The notes below the pieces were generated by a model. That model saw only the letters and a program-made list of their open reading frames with translations, ran no database searches and was not told the origin of the DNA. The translations under genes were made by a program, and so were the position numbers. This document shows positions 10,240 through 21,551 of a stretch of 64,000 nt of DNA, piece by piece (within the stretch, counting starts at the first letter, position 1; every line of letters begins with the position of its first letter). Origin of the DNA: Ilex aquifolium (taxonomy: Eukaryota > Streptophyta > Magnoliopsida > Aquifoliales > Aquifoliaceae); the NCBI GenBank assembly GCA_951799425.1, contig OX637402.1, positions 8,584,001-8,648,000 of the forward strand, read 5' to 3'.

Positions 10240-10977
10240 ATTTTTTCCAATTTAATACAAGGTTTGTTTCTTCACATCTAATCAGTACTCTTTCCAGATT
10301 TTCTAAACAAAAAATGAATCACCATATACTGAAAAGTCGTCCATAAAAACTTCTAGGTGTCGTTATACCATATCACTGAATATACTTAACATGCAACACT
10401 GAAAGGTAGCTGGAGCATTACATAACCCAAAAGGCATTCTTTTATAAGCAAAAGTTCCAAACGGACATGTAAATGTAGTTTTTTCTTGATCATCTATTGC
10501 AATTTCAATCTGATTATAACCAGAATATCCATCTAAAAAATAATAATATGCATGACCAGCTATTCTTTCAAGTACTCGATCTAGGAATGGTAACAAAAAG
10601 TGATCCTTTCTGGTGATTAGGGAATTTAACTTTCGATAGTCAATACATTCACGCAAACCTGTGACTGTACGCATTGGGACTAATTCGTTTTCTTGGTTTT
10701 TTATTACAGTAACACCATACTTCTTTGGAACTACTTGTGTAGGACTGATCCATTTACTATCAGATATAGGATAAATAATATTAGCATCAAGTAGTTTAAG
10801 TACTTCTTTGCGAACTACCTCTTTCAAATGTGGATTTAATCTTCTTTGCATTTGACGAGATGATTTAGCATTTTCTTCTAGGTAAATACAATGAGTACAT
10901 AAAAGTGGACTTATACCTTTTATATCTGCTATTGTCCATCCAATAACAATTTGGTGATTTTTCAAGACTTTTGTCAA
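10240..10977 (-). pseudogene. reverse transcriptase region of element A pol
   Basis: The ORF 10977-10363 carries the RT fingers and palm: ECIDYRKLNSLITRKDHF, FLDGYSGYNQI and the PFGLCNAPATFQ motif. A stop at 10363 precedes the catalytic FMDDF, which is still readable in the same frame at about 10325-10345. Further stops follow before the RNase H ORF. The wording of the motifs is Athila-like and differs from the chromodomain elements (FVDDI) in the window. Confidence 0.88.
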
Positions 10978-11049
10978 TTCTTTTTCCTGAATTTCAGATA
11001 ATTTTGATGAGATTATTACTGGATAGATTTCATTTTCTCCTAGAAAAAA

Positions 11050-11773
11050 TTATTTCAAATTGGTTGGAAGAGGTTTTAATTCTGGCTTAAAAACTTTGTC
11101 ATTAGATTCCAAAATTGTTGGGGACAATTCTTCACATTGTATATCTTTTGCAGATGTAATTTCAGATTCAGTTTCAGATTCAGTATTAAGTATAGATTCC
11201 AATGCAAATAATTTATTTTCCAGAAAGTTCTTTTCAAAAAAACTTTGAGTTAATGTCTCCACATGATTTACTTCATGTATTTCTTCTTCTTCTCTAGGCC
11301 GTTTTGCACTTTTAAAAACTTTTAATTCCAAAGTCATATTTCCGAATGAAAGTTTCATGACTCCATTCCTACAATTTATTAATGCATTTGATGTAGCTAA
11401 AAATGGTCGACCTAAAATCAGAGGTATGTATTCAGATGCACATGCCTGACAACATGTCTCTATGTCTATAACAATAAAATCTGCTGGAAAATAAAATTGA
11501 TCAACCTGGACAATAACATCTTCCACAACTCCTCGTGGAGTTTTTACTGATCGGTTTGCTAATTATAATTTAATACTAGAAGATTTTAACTCACTTAATC
11601 CTAATTGTGTATATACTGAATATGGCAGTAAATTACAACTGGATCCAAGATATAGTAGGGCTCGTTTAATTCGAACATTTCCAATGAAAAATGTGACTGT
11701 AGGACTACCCGGATCTTTGTACTTAAGAAGCGTATCATGATGTATTATAGCATTAACTTGTTCAGTTAAAAAT
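11050..11773 (-). pseudogene. aspartic protease and linker of element A pol, active-site Asp lost
   Basis: This continues the gag frame across the T1 insertion. The protease motif reads ALLYLGSSCNLLPYSVY where an active-site Asp-Leu-Gly is expected, so the catalytic Asp codon has become TAT (Tyr). Downstream an in-frame TAA interrupts before LANRSVKTPRGVVEDV. The ORF 11526-11050 then shows the ILGRPFLATSNALI flap region and an acidic linker toward RT. Confidence 0.82.
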
Positions 11774-12163
11774 TGTAAAACCCGGGTAAATTTGAATTTT
11801 TGTGAAAAAGGGCAAAACAGTAATTTGCCACTACGGTACAGGTTGCAAACCTAAATTTTTCTAGAGGTCGGATGACGAAACGGACCTCACCGTTGGATTC
11901 GTCTCACGAAATTTAGTTACCCTGTCAAATTTTGTTGAATTCTGAGTTAGTCAGATTTTTCACGTTTTACGAGACGATCGGGCCTCGGGTGACCCAAAAA
12001 CGAAATCTTAAATTAAATTTTAAAGTTTGGGAAATAAATGAAGGCAAGTTAAAATAAAAAAATATTTGAACTCGAATCGGAGCGAAATTTAATCATTTCG
12101 GAGCGAAAACGGACCCGGGAAAGAAGGGCCGTGTGGCGCATTGTGGGCCAAGTATTTAGAGAG

Positions 12164-12171
12164 TATAAATA
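12164..12171 (+). promoter_or_regulatory. TATA box of T1 5' LTR
   Basis: TATAAATAGGGG occurs at the same place as in T2 (28395), T3 and T4, about 390 bp into the LTR. Confidence 0.7.
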
Positions 12172-12459
12172 GGGGAGAAAATCAGATTTTCTCCCCATTT
12201 TGCTTCAGCCGATCAACGTGAAAACAAGAGAGGGAAAGCTAGGGTTTTTCTCCACCTTCTCTTTAAGATCTTCGTCTCTACGGAGCTCAAATCCACTCAA
12301 GCCAAGAACAAAGATTGTTCTACGCATCGAGGGCTACAAAACCATACCAAGAAAGACGGATTTCACCGAAGTTCCAAAATCGAGCTTGAAGAAATCAAGG
12401 ATTTTGGACAAGATTGGGATTCTTGAAGGTGTCTACCAAGTGGGTTTACGCTTCAAGAG

Positions 12460-13509
12460 GTAGGGTTCCCTCCTACTAAGGTTTATTCCAAACCTAGAAT
12501 GTTTTTGTGAAATGGGTAGGATGATAGGTTGTGTATCTCTTGCCTATTGTTGTTAATTTGGGTGAAATGGGCATTGAAATGGGTAAAGATAAATCCTAGC
12601 TTGGATTGGTAATTAGAAATTTCTAAATGTGATTTCTAGAATTGGATATGTGAAATAGACCCAATGTGATTCTTGTGTTATATGGAATTGTGGACATGTT
12701 ACGTGTTTATATATATGCCTTGAGAATTTAAAGTGTTGATAGCATGATTATGTGATAACATGCTTGAAAATGGTGTTATGAGAATTATATGCTTATGATA
12801 TAATTTTGCCATGAAATATGCCAATATAGTTCATATCGTCATTCATCACATATTGAACTTAGTATCATGTTGCAATGAGGCATTACATTGCATTATGCAC
12901 GGGAACATCGCATATGTGGGTGTAGGTGCATGGTTGTTGTTGTCAACACCACATTTGGTGGATGACGGTGGGCTCGAGTGAGCTTGGTTGAAAACCTAGC
13001 CGAGTCGCACCGTTTGCATGATTGATAGGGTTGGGGTTAGCAAGAAGGGCTGGAAGATCCCTTGGGTGCAAGACCCGGTGATTAGGATACGCACTCCTTT
13101 GGCTCGGCCCATTAAGTGTGTAGATGTACGCGGAACCTTCGGTGGAAGTCCTTAAATTTCATGTAGGTTTGGTGTCCTTTGGTCTGAGCCCATGAACATC
13201 CACCCCTACAAAGACCCTGGATTGGTAAATGTCATCTGATGTGGTCATAGATGACGGGTTCATACACATTGGCAATTGCATGTGTTGAGGAGCCGGGAAG
13301 GGCTCGGGATTATGTGCGTGAGTGAGTCTCATCTCATTTCATGGCATGGCATGGTAGATTCCAACATGGAATGCATATTCTAAATTGGAATGTTATGAAT
13401 TGTTGATTTGTGGCATGTGAACATTTCATATGCATATAGGTTGGGGAGTAGCCTCTTTAGGAGATACCCTATTGAGCGTGGCTCACCCTTCGTGGGAAAA
13501 ATATTTCAG
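12460..13509 (+). other. putative leader intron in T1 5' LTR (1050 bp)
   Basis: CAAGAG/GTAGGG at the start and ATATTTCAG/GTGCGG at the end match plant splice sites. The same pair stands at homologous places in all other Tekay-like LTRs here. If used, it would join a 270-nt first exon to sequence just upstream of the palindrome array. Confidence 0.5.
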
Positions 13510-13770
13510 GTGCGGGGTTCACACCGGCGGATGGCTCCCATTTCGAGCCCCATGGATGAAGAAGGCCGAAATGTGGCTTTGTTGGAGTTTTTGTAAAACA
13601 TTATGAAAACTTAGTTTTTGGTATGTAAAGTTTTGGAATTAAATGTAATAGAGTTGTTTTTAACCTTGTATAGTATGAAAACTTTCATTATGCATGTGTT
13701 GGATGAGTTTGGAATCGAGTTGAATGGATTGGAAATGAAAAACAAAGGAAAAAGACAAAAGTGGCAGAAC

Positions 13771-13870
13771 CGTACCGGTACGTGTACCGGTACGGCGACA
13801 ACTAGAAGGCAGAGCGTACCGGTACGCCGATGTCCAGTGGGCACACCGTACCGGTACGTGTACCGGTACG
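13771..13870. repeat. CGTACCGGTACG palindrome array (5 sites) in T1 5' LTR
   Basis: Three copies of the 12-bp palindrome CGTACCGGTACG and two of the 10-bp core GTACCGGTAC. The 3' LTR copy (about 21191-21303) has six sites, so the array changed length since insertion. Confidence 0.9.
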
Positions 13871-14121
13871 CCTTCCAAATTTCTGAAATTCTAATATTGT
13901 TTTGCCAAGTCTTTGGGCCATTGTTTCCTTCCTTTAATGGTTATAAACGGACATTAATGGACCACCAATGGTGGTACATTGGACCTCGGATGGGTCAACG
14001 GATTAAAAGTGAATGTACTTCGTTTTCCTTTTATAATACCGGTCAAGGGTATGCTATTGACGCGGGTTGATGGATTATCAACGGTTAATAAAGGAACCCC
14101 GGAAATTGGGGCGTCACAGCT

Positions 14122-14139
14122 TGGTATCAGAGCATAGGT
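14122..14139 (+). other. T1 primer-binding site (tRNA-iMet)
   Basis: TGGTATCAGAGCATAGGT starts 3 nt after the 5' LTR. Its first 12 bases complement the 3' end of plant initiator tRNA-Met. Confidence 0.92.
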
Positions 14140-14478
14140 ATGCGAATTACCTAGGGTTTGATAGGCCATGGGTCTAGACCATTGCATTCATTGTGTATTA
14201 CACGTTATGTGATTAAATTGCTACATGTTATGTGGTATGTGTTGTGTAAATTATATGCATGGTACAATGTGTATGGAAATGGACACACTAGGGTTAGAGA
14301 ACTTAACCTTGGGAGTGGGAAAGTGAATAAACGGGATAGTTCAAGGTGTAGATGTCTACTATTGGAGGCCTACGCTCTACTAGTGAGACAATGAGAAAAT
14401 TTTAAACGTTTTTTTTAACTTTGGTCTCTATCTTGGGATACTAAGTTAGTGTGCCATTGCCACTTGACGTGTGTGTAG

Positions 14479-15603
14479 ATGGCAAGTGGAAGAAGGGGAC
14501 GTCGAGGCGGTGGGTGGAACAATAATCAACCACCACCGGTCTTCGATCAACAAGCGTTTACGGAAACCATGGGCATGATGGCGACTACGGTTGCACAATC
14601 TAGTGCAAACGCCGAACATGGAGGCACGAGTAACCTCCAACAGTTTAAAGAACACAAACCTCCAGTTTTTATGGGAGGGGCGGATCCGATGGTGGCCGAC
14701 CATTGGTTCCGGCAAATCAATAAGATCTTAGGGGCAATGGAGGTCACCTCAGATGCCATTAAGATAAGACTAGCTGCATTCTAGCTAGAGGGAGAAGCCC
14801 AATTGTGGTGGGATTGGGGGACGGCCTCCAAGAACTTAGAGGCCATGACATGGGGAGAGTTTATGGAGCTCTTCATGGGTAAATATTTCCCAACGGCCGT
14901 TCGACATACAAAGGCCCGGGAATTCCTAGACTTGAAGCAAGGGTCAATGACTGTGATGGAGTATGTGGCTAAGTTCACCGAATTAGCTCGTTTTACCGAT
15001 GATTATGTGGCCACAGATATGGCCAAGGTACGAAGGTTTGAGGATGGTTTGAAATTATCCATCCAGGGAAAGATTGTGGGCCTCCGCCTGCAAGACGTAG
15101 ACTCTATGGTCGAGACAGCTATGGCAAATGAGAGAGAGGTTGATGATGCACGAAGCATCCGTGAGGCGGGTGCTAAGGATAAGAAGAAGGAGGGTCAATC
15201 CTCTTCTTCTAGTTCGGGGAAGAAGCAGAGGACTTCTGCTCCACAAGGACAACAAGGACTGGGCCGCGGCTATCAAGGCCAAGGCCAAGGTCAATTCTCC
15301 CAGGGCGGGAGAAACTTCAGGACTACCTACCAGGCAGGCCAGAATACATGTTTCCATTGCCACCAACCGGGGCATATGAGGCGAGATTTTCCTCAGAGGC
15401 AAGGATCCCAGAGCTATGGGACATCTTAGTCCCAGTCATCAGTGGGGCAGCCACAGACACACTCTGTTCCTCCCTACCCCACCATGGGCCAGGGAAGTCA
15501 GTATCAGTTCCAGGGCACTACGCAGGCCCCTACCACTTTCCGAGCGGGGATTCCGCAATCAGGCCAGACGGGCCAGGGCATGGGTTGAGGCCGAGGACAG
15601 GGC
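14479..15603 (+). pseudogene. gag of T1 (degenerate)
   Basis: Starts MASGRRGRRGGG, in the same context (GTAGATGG) as T2. The capsid-like core has [21 protein letters not shown] sequence, then a Ser/Gln/Gly-rich linker and a zinc knuckle [14 protein letters not shown] in which the last Cys has become Phe. Compared with T2 it has TAG for CAG at 14782-14784 and 15427-15429 and TGA for CGA at 15586-15588. No full capsid protein could be made. Confidence 0.9.
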
Positions 15604-18600
15604 ATGCAGGCCGGGACCTCGGGGACCCAGGGGCGTGTCTACGCCATTACACCTCAGGTTGAGCCAGTGGATCAGTCAGTCATTCAGGGTGCATTTCTAT
15701 TCTCTCGCTTATGGACTAGTGTGTTATTTGACTCTGGTGCATCACATTCATTCATTTCTGCATCATGTGTGAGGGAGTTGGGCTTAGAGGTTGATACCTT
15801 GGAAGAGCCGTTGTATGTAAATTCATCCCTAGGAGCTAGGGTGTGTGTCGATCAAATATGTCGGGGTTGTGAGTTAGAAATCTCAGGGATTTTACTCACC
15901 GTGGACCTTAGGGTCATGGATATGTCGGAGTTCGATGTCATTCTAGGGATGGACTGGTTGGCGGCACATCGGGTCGTCATTGATTGTGATTGGAAGAGGG
16001 TCACTGCCTATACACCGGATGGTGTTTGTTTTAAGTTTCAGGGGGAAACGCACGACGCCTTACCCCAAGCCGTGTACGACTCTAGATGGCATGAACAGTT
16101 GATGGATTGGCTTGCGAGCCTTACCCTGGAGGACGAGGTGAGACAGGAGTTGGGTCTACCTCGGGTGGTTTGTGAGTTTGAGGATGTTTTTTCGGACGAA
16201 CTTCCGGGATTACCTCCGCATAGAGATGTAGACTTTACCATTGAGTTACATCCCGGTACTTCTCCCATCTCTATGACTCCGCACAGAATGGCACCCGCTG
16301 AGTTGCAAGAACTCAAGGTCCAACTGCAAGAATTATTGGACAAGGGTTTTATCAGACCAAGCACTTCACCTTGGGGCGCTCCGGTATTGTTTGCCAAGAA
16401 GAAGAACAAGACCCTTCGGCTGTGTATAGACTACCGACAGTTGAATAGGGTCACCATCAAGAATAGGTACCCTTTGCCGAGGATTGATGATCTGTTTGAT
16501 CAGCTGAGGGGAGCGCGAGTCTACTCCAATATAGATCTCCGCACGGGCTACCATCAGTTGAGGATCAGGGAGGCTGATATCCCTAAGACGGCGTTCAGAA
16601 CGCGGTACGGGCATTTCGAGTTCACAGTGATGCCATTTGGATTGACGAATGTCCCGGCGACATTCATGGATCTCATGCATAGGGTGTTCCAACCCTATTT
16701 AGATCAGTTCGTCGTGGTGTTTGTTGACGACATCCTGATCTACTCCAAATCTGAAGAGGAGCATGAGGGTCACTTAAGGATTGTTCTTCAGACCTTGAGG
16801 GACCACCAGTTGTACGCCAAGTTCAGCAAGTGTAAATTTTGGCATACAGAAGTGAAATTTTTGGGACACGTGGTGTCGGCTTCGGGTGTGTCAGTTGACC
16901 CGGAGAAGGTTGAGGCAGTTATGAATTGGGAGAGGCCGAAGTCAGTCTTCGAGATACGTAGTTTCTTGGGATTGGTAGGGTACTACTGGAGGTTCATCGA
17001 GGACTTCTCCCGACTAGCCGCGCCTATGACTAGATTGACCCGAAAGGAGGTCAAGTTTGAGTGGAATGATTCGTGTGAGAAGGCATTCCAGGAGTTAAAG
17101 AGGAGGCTTACTTCAGCTCCTATTTTGATTGTTCTGGAACAGGGACAGAGGTACACAGTGTAAGAGGTACACAGTGTATTGTGATGCCTCTAAGGACGGA
17201 CTTGGATGCGTTTTGATGCAGTCCGGGAGAGTGGTAGCTTATGGTTCTCGACAATTAAAGAATCATGAGCAGAACTATCCTACACAAGATATGGAGTTGG
17301 CGGCCATTGTCTTTGCCTTGAAGGCTTGACGCCACTATCTATACGGTGAACAATTTGAGGTGTTTTCGGACCACAAAATTCTGAAGTACATCTTTACACA
17401 GCGGGACCTCAACATGAGGCAATGCAGGTGGATGGAGATTTGGAGGATTATGACTTCACTTTGCATTACCACCCTGGTAAGGCAAATGTGGTGGCTGATG
17501 TACTCAGCCGAAAGTCACGGGGAGTCTTGGCTAATGTGGCTTCCCGGGAATGGCAGATGCTCGAGACTGTGGGACAGTTCGGGTTACGCTACATAGGTCA
17601 GGCTTAGGGCACTTTGGGAAGTCTGGTGGCTACACCTTCCCTACTGAGCAGAGTGATCGAGTCCCAGGGGCAGAACCCGAAGTTATTATCCATTAGAGAC
17701 CGAGTACAGTCAGGTACAGGTGACGAGGGCTGGGCCATTCACTCAGATGGCAGTCTTCGGTTTAGGGGAAGGGTTGTGGTTCCCCAGTCGACGGATCTGA
17801 GAGAAGAGATCCTCAGGGAGTTCCATTGCTCCCGTTTTGCTGTGCATCCAGGCGGCACGAAGATGTATCATGATCTTCGTCGCCAGTATTATTGGAGTGG
17901 GATGAAGAGGCAGATTGGCGACTTTGTCAGTAGATGTCTCACGTGTCAACAGGTCAAGGCTGAGCACCAGAGGCCAGCAGGGTTACTCTAGCCCTTGGAG
18001 GTGGCTAAGTGGAAGTGGGAACACGTCACAATGAATTTTGTGATCCACTTGCCACGGACATCGCGGGGACATGACGCGGTGTGGGTGATAGTGGACCGGC
18101 TTACGAAGTCGGCACACTTTTTGGCAGTGCGGATGACCTTCACACTGGAGGAATTCTGTCGATTGTATATACGGGAGATTGTCCGGTTGCATGGGGTACC
18201 CGTATCTATAGTATCGGATTGGGATCCCAGGTTCACGGCCCATTTTTGGGAGAGTTTCCAACGGGCTCTGGGGACGCAATTGATGATGAGCACATCCTTT
18301 CATCCCCAGACAGACGGTCAGTCGGAGAGGACCATTCAGACGTTAGAGGACATGCTACGGGCATGCGTCCTAGATCTCAAGGGTAGCTGGGAAGAGCATT
18401 TACCCTTAGTGGAATTCGCCTACAACAACAGTTATCAGGCGAGCATACAGATGGCACCCTATGAGGCACTTTATGGGAGGCCTTGCCGTTCACCGGTTTG
18501 TTGGATAGAGGTTAGAGAAAGACCCTCTACGGGTCCAGACTTGATTAGAGACACCTCGGAGAAGGTGGATTTGATAAGGAAGCGTCTTCTCACGGCTCAG

Positions 18601-19089
18601 AGCCGGCAGAAGAGTTACGCCGATAGACGGCGGTGACCTCTGGAGTTTGAGGCGGGGGACCATGTCTTCTTGAAGGTGATGCCTAAGAGAGGAGTGGTCA
18701 GGTTCGGCAAGCGGGGAAAGCTGTCGCCGAGGTATATTGGGCCATTTGAAATACTTAAGAGGGTTGGTACTGTGGCTTACAGGTTGGCGTTACCGCCAAA
18801 TTTATCGGGCGTTCACGCGGTATTCCATGTTTTTATGCTCCGGAAGTATACTCCAGATCCGACTCATGTGGTGGATTGGGGTGAGCTGATGGTTGATGCG
18901 GATGGGACATTCGAGGAGGGACCAATGCGTGTCATGGATAGCCGGGAATAGGTTTTGCGATGCAAGACTGTGAGGCTAGTGAAGGTGTTATGGCAACACC
19001 AAGGAGTGGATGAGGCAACATGGGAGCGTGAGGACACTATACGTGCCAATTATCCGTTCTTGTTTGAGAATGGAGGTACATTCTTATAG
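15604..19089 (+). pseudogene. pol of T1: protease, RT, RNase H, integrase, chromodomain (degenerate)
   Basis: The ORF to 17163 keeps the protease motif [10 protein letters not shown] (Asp codon 15730-15732) and RT with FVDDI (16720-16734). A 16-bp tandem duplication (17147-17162 and 17163-17178) shifts the frame at the start of RNase H. Then follow TGA for TGG at 17327, a 1-nt loss near 17440, and stops at about 17606, 17990, 18634 and 18949, mostly where T2 has CAG or CGA. Integrase keeps its HHCC part, but the first catalytic Asp is Asn (MNFVIHLP; T2 has MDFVTHLP). The last part ends with a chromodomain (VKVLWQH ... EATWERED). Confidence 0.92.
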
Positions 19090-19170
19090 TCATTTAGTAT
19101 GATATGACTGTTGCATATGCATGTGGTTGTATGTGCATGAGTGTGTGAATTTCGGGGACGAAATTCTTTT

Positions 19171-19183
19171 AAGGGGGGAAGAA
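19171..19183 (+). other. polypurine tract of T1
   Basis: AAGGGGGGAAGAA lies directly before the 3' LTR start TGTAAAACC. The same tract is found in T2 and, inverted, in T3. Confidence 0.9.
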
Positions 19184-21551
19184 TGTAAAACCCGGGTAAA
19201 CTAGAACTTTTGTGAAAAAGGGCAAAACAGTAATTTGTCACTACGGTACATGTTGCAAACCTGAATTTTTCTAGAGCTCGGATGACGAAACGGACCTCAC
19301 CGTTGGATTCGTCTCGCGAAATCTAGTTACCCTGTCAAATTTCGTTGAATTCCGAGTTAGTCAGATTTTTCACATTTTACGAGGCGGTCGGGCCTCGGGT
19401 GACCCAAAAACGAAATCTTAAATAAAATTTTAAAGTTTGGGAAATAAATGAAGGCAAGTTAAAATAAAAAAATATTTGAACTCGAATCGGAGCGAAATTT
19501 AATCGTTTCGGGGCGAAAACGGACGCAGGAAAGAAGGGCCGTGTGGCGCATTGTGGGCCAAGTATTTAGAGAGTATAAATAGGGGAGAAAATCAGATTTT
19601 CTCCCCATTTTGCTTTAGCCGATCAACATGAAAACAAGAGAGGGAAAGCTAGGGTTTTTCTCCACCTTCTCTCTAAGATCTTCGTTTCTACGGAGCTCAA
19701 ATCCACTCAAGCCAATAACATAGATTGTTTTACGCATCGAGGGCTACAAAACCATACCAAGAAAGACGGATTTCACCGAAGTTCCAAAATCGAGCTTGAA
19801 GAAATCAAGGATTTTGGGCAAGATTGAGATTCTTAAAGGTGTCTACCAAGTGGGTTTACGATTCAAGAGGTAGGGTTCCCTCCTACTAAGGTTTATTCCA
19901 AACCTAGAATGTTTTTGTGAAATGGGTAGGATGATAGGTTGTGTATCTCTTGCCTATTTTTGTTAATTTGGGTGAAATGGGCATTGAAATGGGTAAAGAT
20001 AAATCCTAGCTTGGATTGGTAATTAGAAATTTCTAAATGTGATTTCTAGAATTGGATATGTGAAATAGACCCAATGTGATTCTTGTGTTATATGGAATTG
20101 TGGACATGTTACGTGTTTATATATATGCCTTGAGAATTTAAAGTGTTGATAGCATGATTATGTGATAACATGCTTGAAAATGGTGTTATGAGAATTATAT
20201 GCTTATGATATAATTTTGCCATGAAATATGCCAATATAGTTCATATCGTCATTCATCACATATTGAACTTAGTATCATGTTGCAATGAGGCATTACATTG
20301 CATTATGCACGGGAACATCGCATATGTGGGTGTAGGTGCATGGTTGTTGTTGTCAACACCACATTTGGTGGATGACGGTGGGCTCGAGTGAGCTTGGTTG
20401 AAAACCTAGCCGAGTCGCACGGTTTGCATGGTTGATAGGGTTGGGGTTAGTAAGAAGGGCTGGAAGATCCCTCGGGTGCAAGACCCGGTGATTAGGATAC
20501 GCACTCCTTTGACTCGGCCCATTAAGTGTGTAGGTGTACGCGGAACCTTCGGTGGAAGTTCGTAAATTCCATGTAGGTTGGGTGACCTTTGGTGTGAGCC
20601 CATGAACATCCACCCCTACAAAGACCCTGGATTGGTAAATGTCATTTGATGTGGTCATAGATGACGGGTTCATACACATTGGCAATTGCATGTGTTGAGG
20701 AGCCGGGAAGGGCTCGGGATGATGTGCGTGAGTGAGTCTCATCTCATTTCATGGCATAACATGATAGATTCCAACATGGAATGCATAAATTGGAATGTTA
20801 TGAATTGTTGATTTGTGGCATGTGAACATTTCATATGCATATAGGTTGGGGAGTAGCCTCTTTAGGAGATACCCTCTTTAGGAGATACCCTATTGAGCGT
20901 GGCTCACCCTTCGTGGGAAAAACATTTCAGGTGCGGGGTTCACACCGGCGGATGGCTCCCATTTCGAGCCCCAAAGATGAAGAAGGCCGAAATGTGGCTT
21001 TGTTGGAGTTTTTGTAAAACATTATGAAAACTTAGTTTTTGGTATGTAAAGTTTTGGAATTAAATGTAATAGAGTTGTTTTTAACCTTGTATAGTATGAA
21101 AACTTTCATTATGCATGTGTTGGATGAGTTTGGAATCGAGTTGAATGGAGTGGAAATGAAAAACAAAGGAAAAAGGCAAAAGTGGCAGAACCGTACCGGT
21201 ACGCATACCGGTACGCGTACCGGTACGGTGACAACCAGAAGGCAGAGCGTACCGGTACGCGTACCGGTACGTCGATGTCCATTGGGCACACCGTACCGGT
21301 ACGCCTTCCAAATTTCTGAAATTCTAATATTGTTTTGCCAAGTCTTTGGGCTTTTGTTTGCTTCCTTTAATGGTTATAAACGGACATTAATGGACCACCA
21401 ATGGTGGTACATTGGACCTCGGATAGGTCAACGGATTAAAAGTGAATGTACTTCGTTTTCCTTTTATAATACCGGTCAAGGGTATGCTATTGACACGGGT
21501 TGATGGGTTATCAACGGTGAATAAAGGACCCCCGAAAATTGGGGCGTCACA
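19184..21551 (+). mobile_element. 3' LTR of T1
   Basis: 2368 bp, matching 11774-14118 with scattered substitutions. Differences include a tandem duplication of about 18 bp (CTCTTTAGGAGATACC unit near 20867-20890) and one extra palindrome in the array near 21191-21303. It ends GGGGCGTCACA, followed by the AAAAT duplication. Confidence 0.94.

Larger units (their letters stand above)
11774..14118 (+). mobile_element. 5' LTR of T1
   Basis: Begins TGTAAAACCCGGG and ends GGGGCGTCACA. A TATA box lies at 12164-12171, a donor-like GTAGG at 12460, an acceptor-like TTTCAG ending at 13509 and a palindrome array at 13771-13870. Small ORFs inside it (for example 12200-12463 and 13618-14070) are not treated as genes. 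Confidence 0.95.
11774..21551 (+). mobile_element. Tekay-type chromodomain Ty3/gypsy element T1, 9778 bp
   Basis: Both ends are TG...CA and flanked by AAAAT (11769-11773 and 21552-21556), which joins the two halves of element A's gag-protease reading frame. It has LTRs of 2345 and 2368 bp, a tRNA-iMet primer site, gag with a zinc knuckle, protease, RT, RNase H, integrase with a chromodomain and a purine tract. The coding part is closely similar to T2 but broken many times. Confidence 0.96.

Noticed and set aside
13618..14070. 150-codon ORF in the T1 5' LTR, also open in the 3' LTR (21039-21503, 154 codons)
   Set aside because: It is duplicated only because the LTR is duplicated, it runs through the palindrome array and the primer site region, and it resembles no protein family. 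The array change happens to be 12 bp and so keeps the frame.
14122..14139. tRNA-Met-like sequence
   Set aside because: Only the 18-nt primer complement is present; no tRNA fold or polymerase III boxes follow.
15604..17163. Evidence that T1, T2 and T4 swapped LTRs, since coding parts are more alike than LTRs
   Set aside because: Slower change of coding sequence under selection explains it equally well; no recombination breakpoint is visible.
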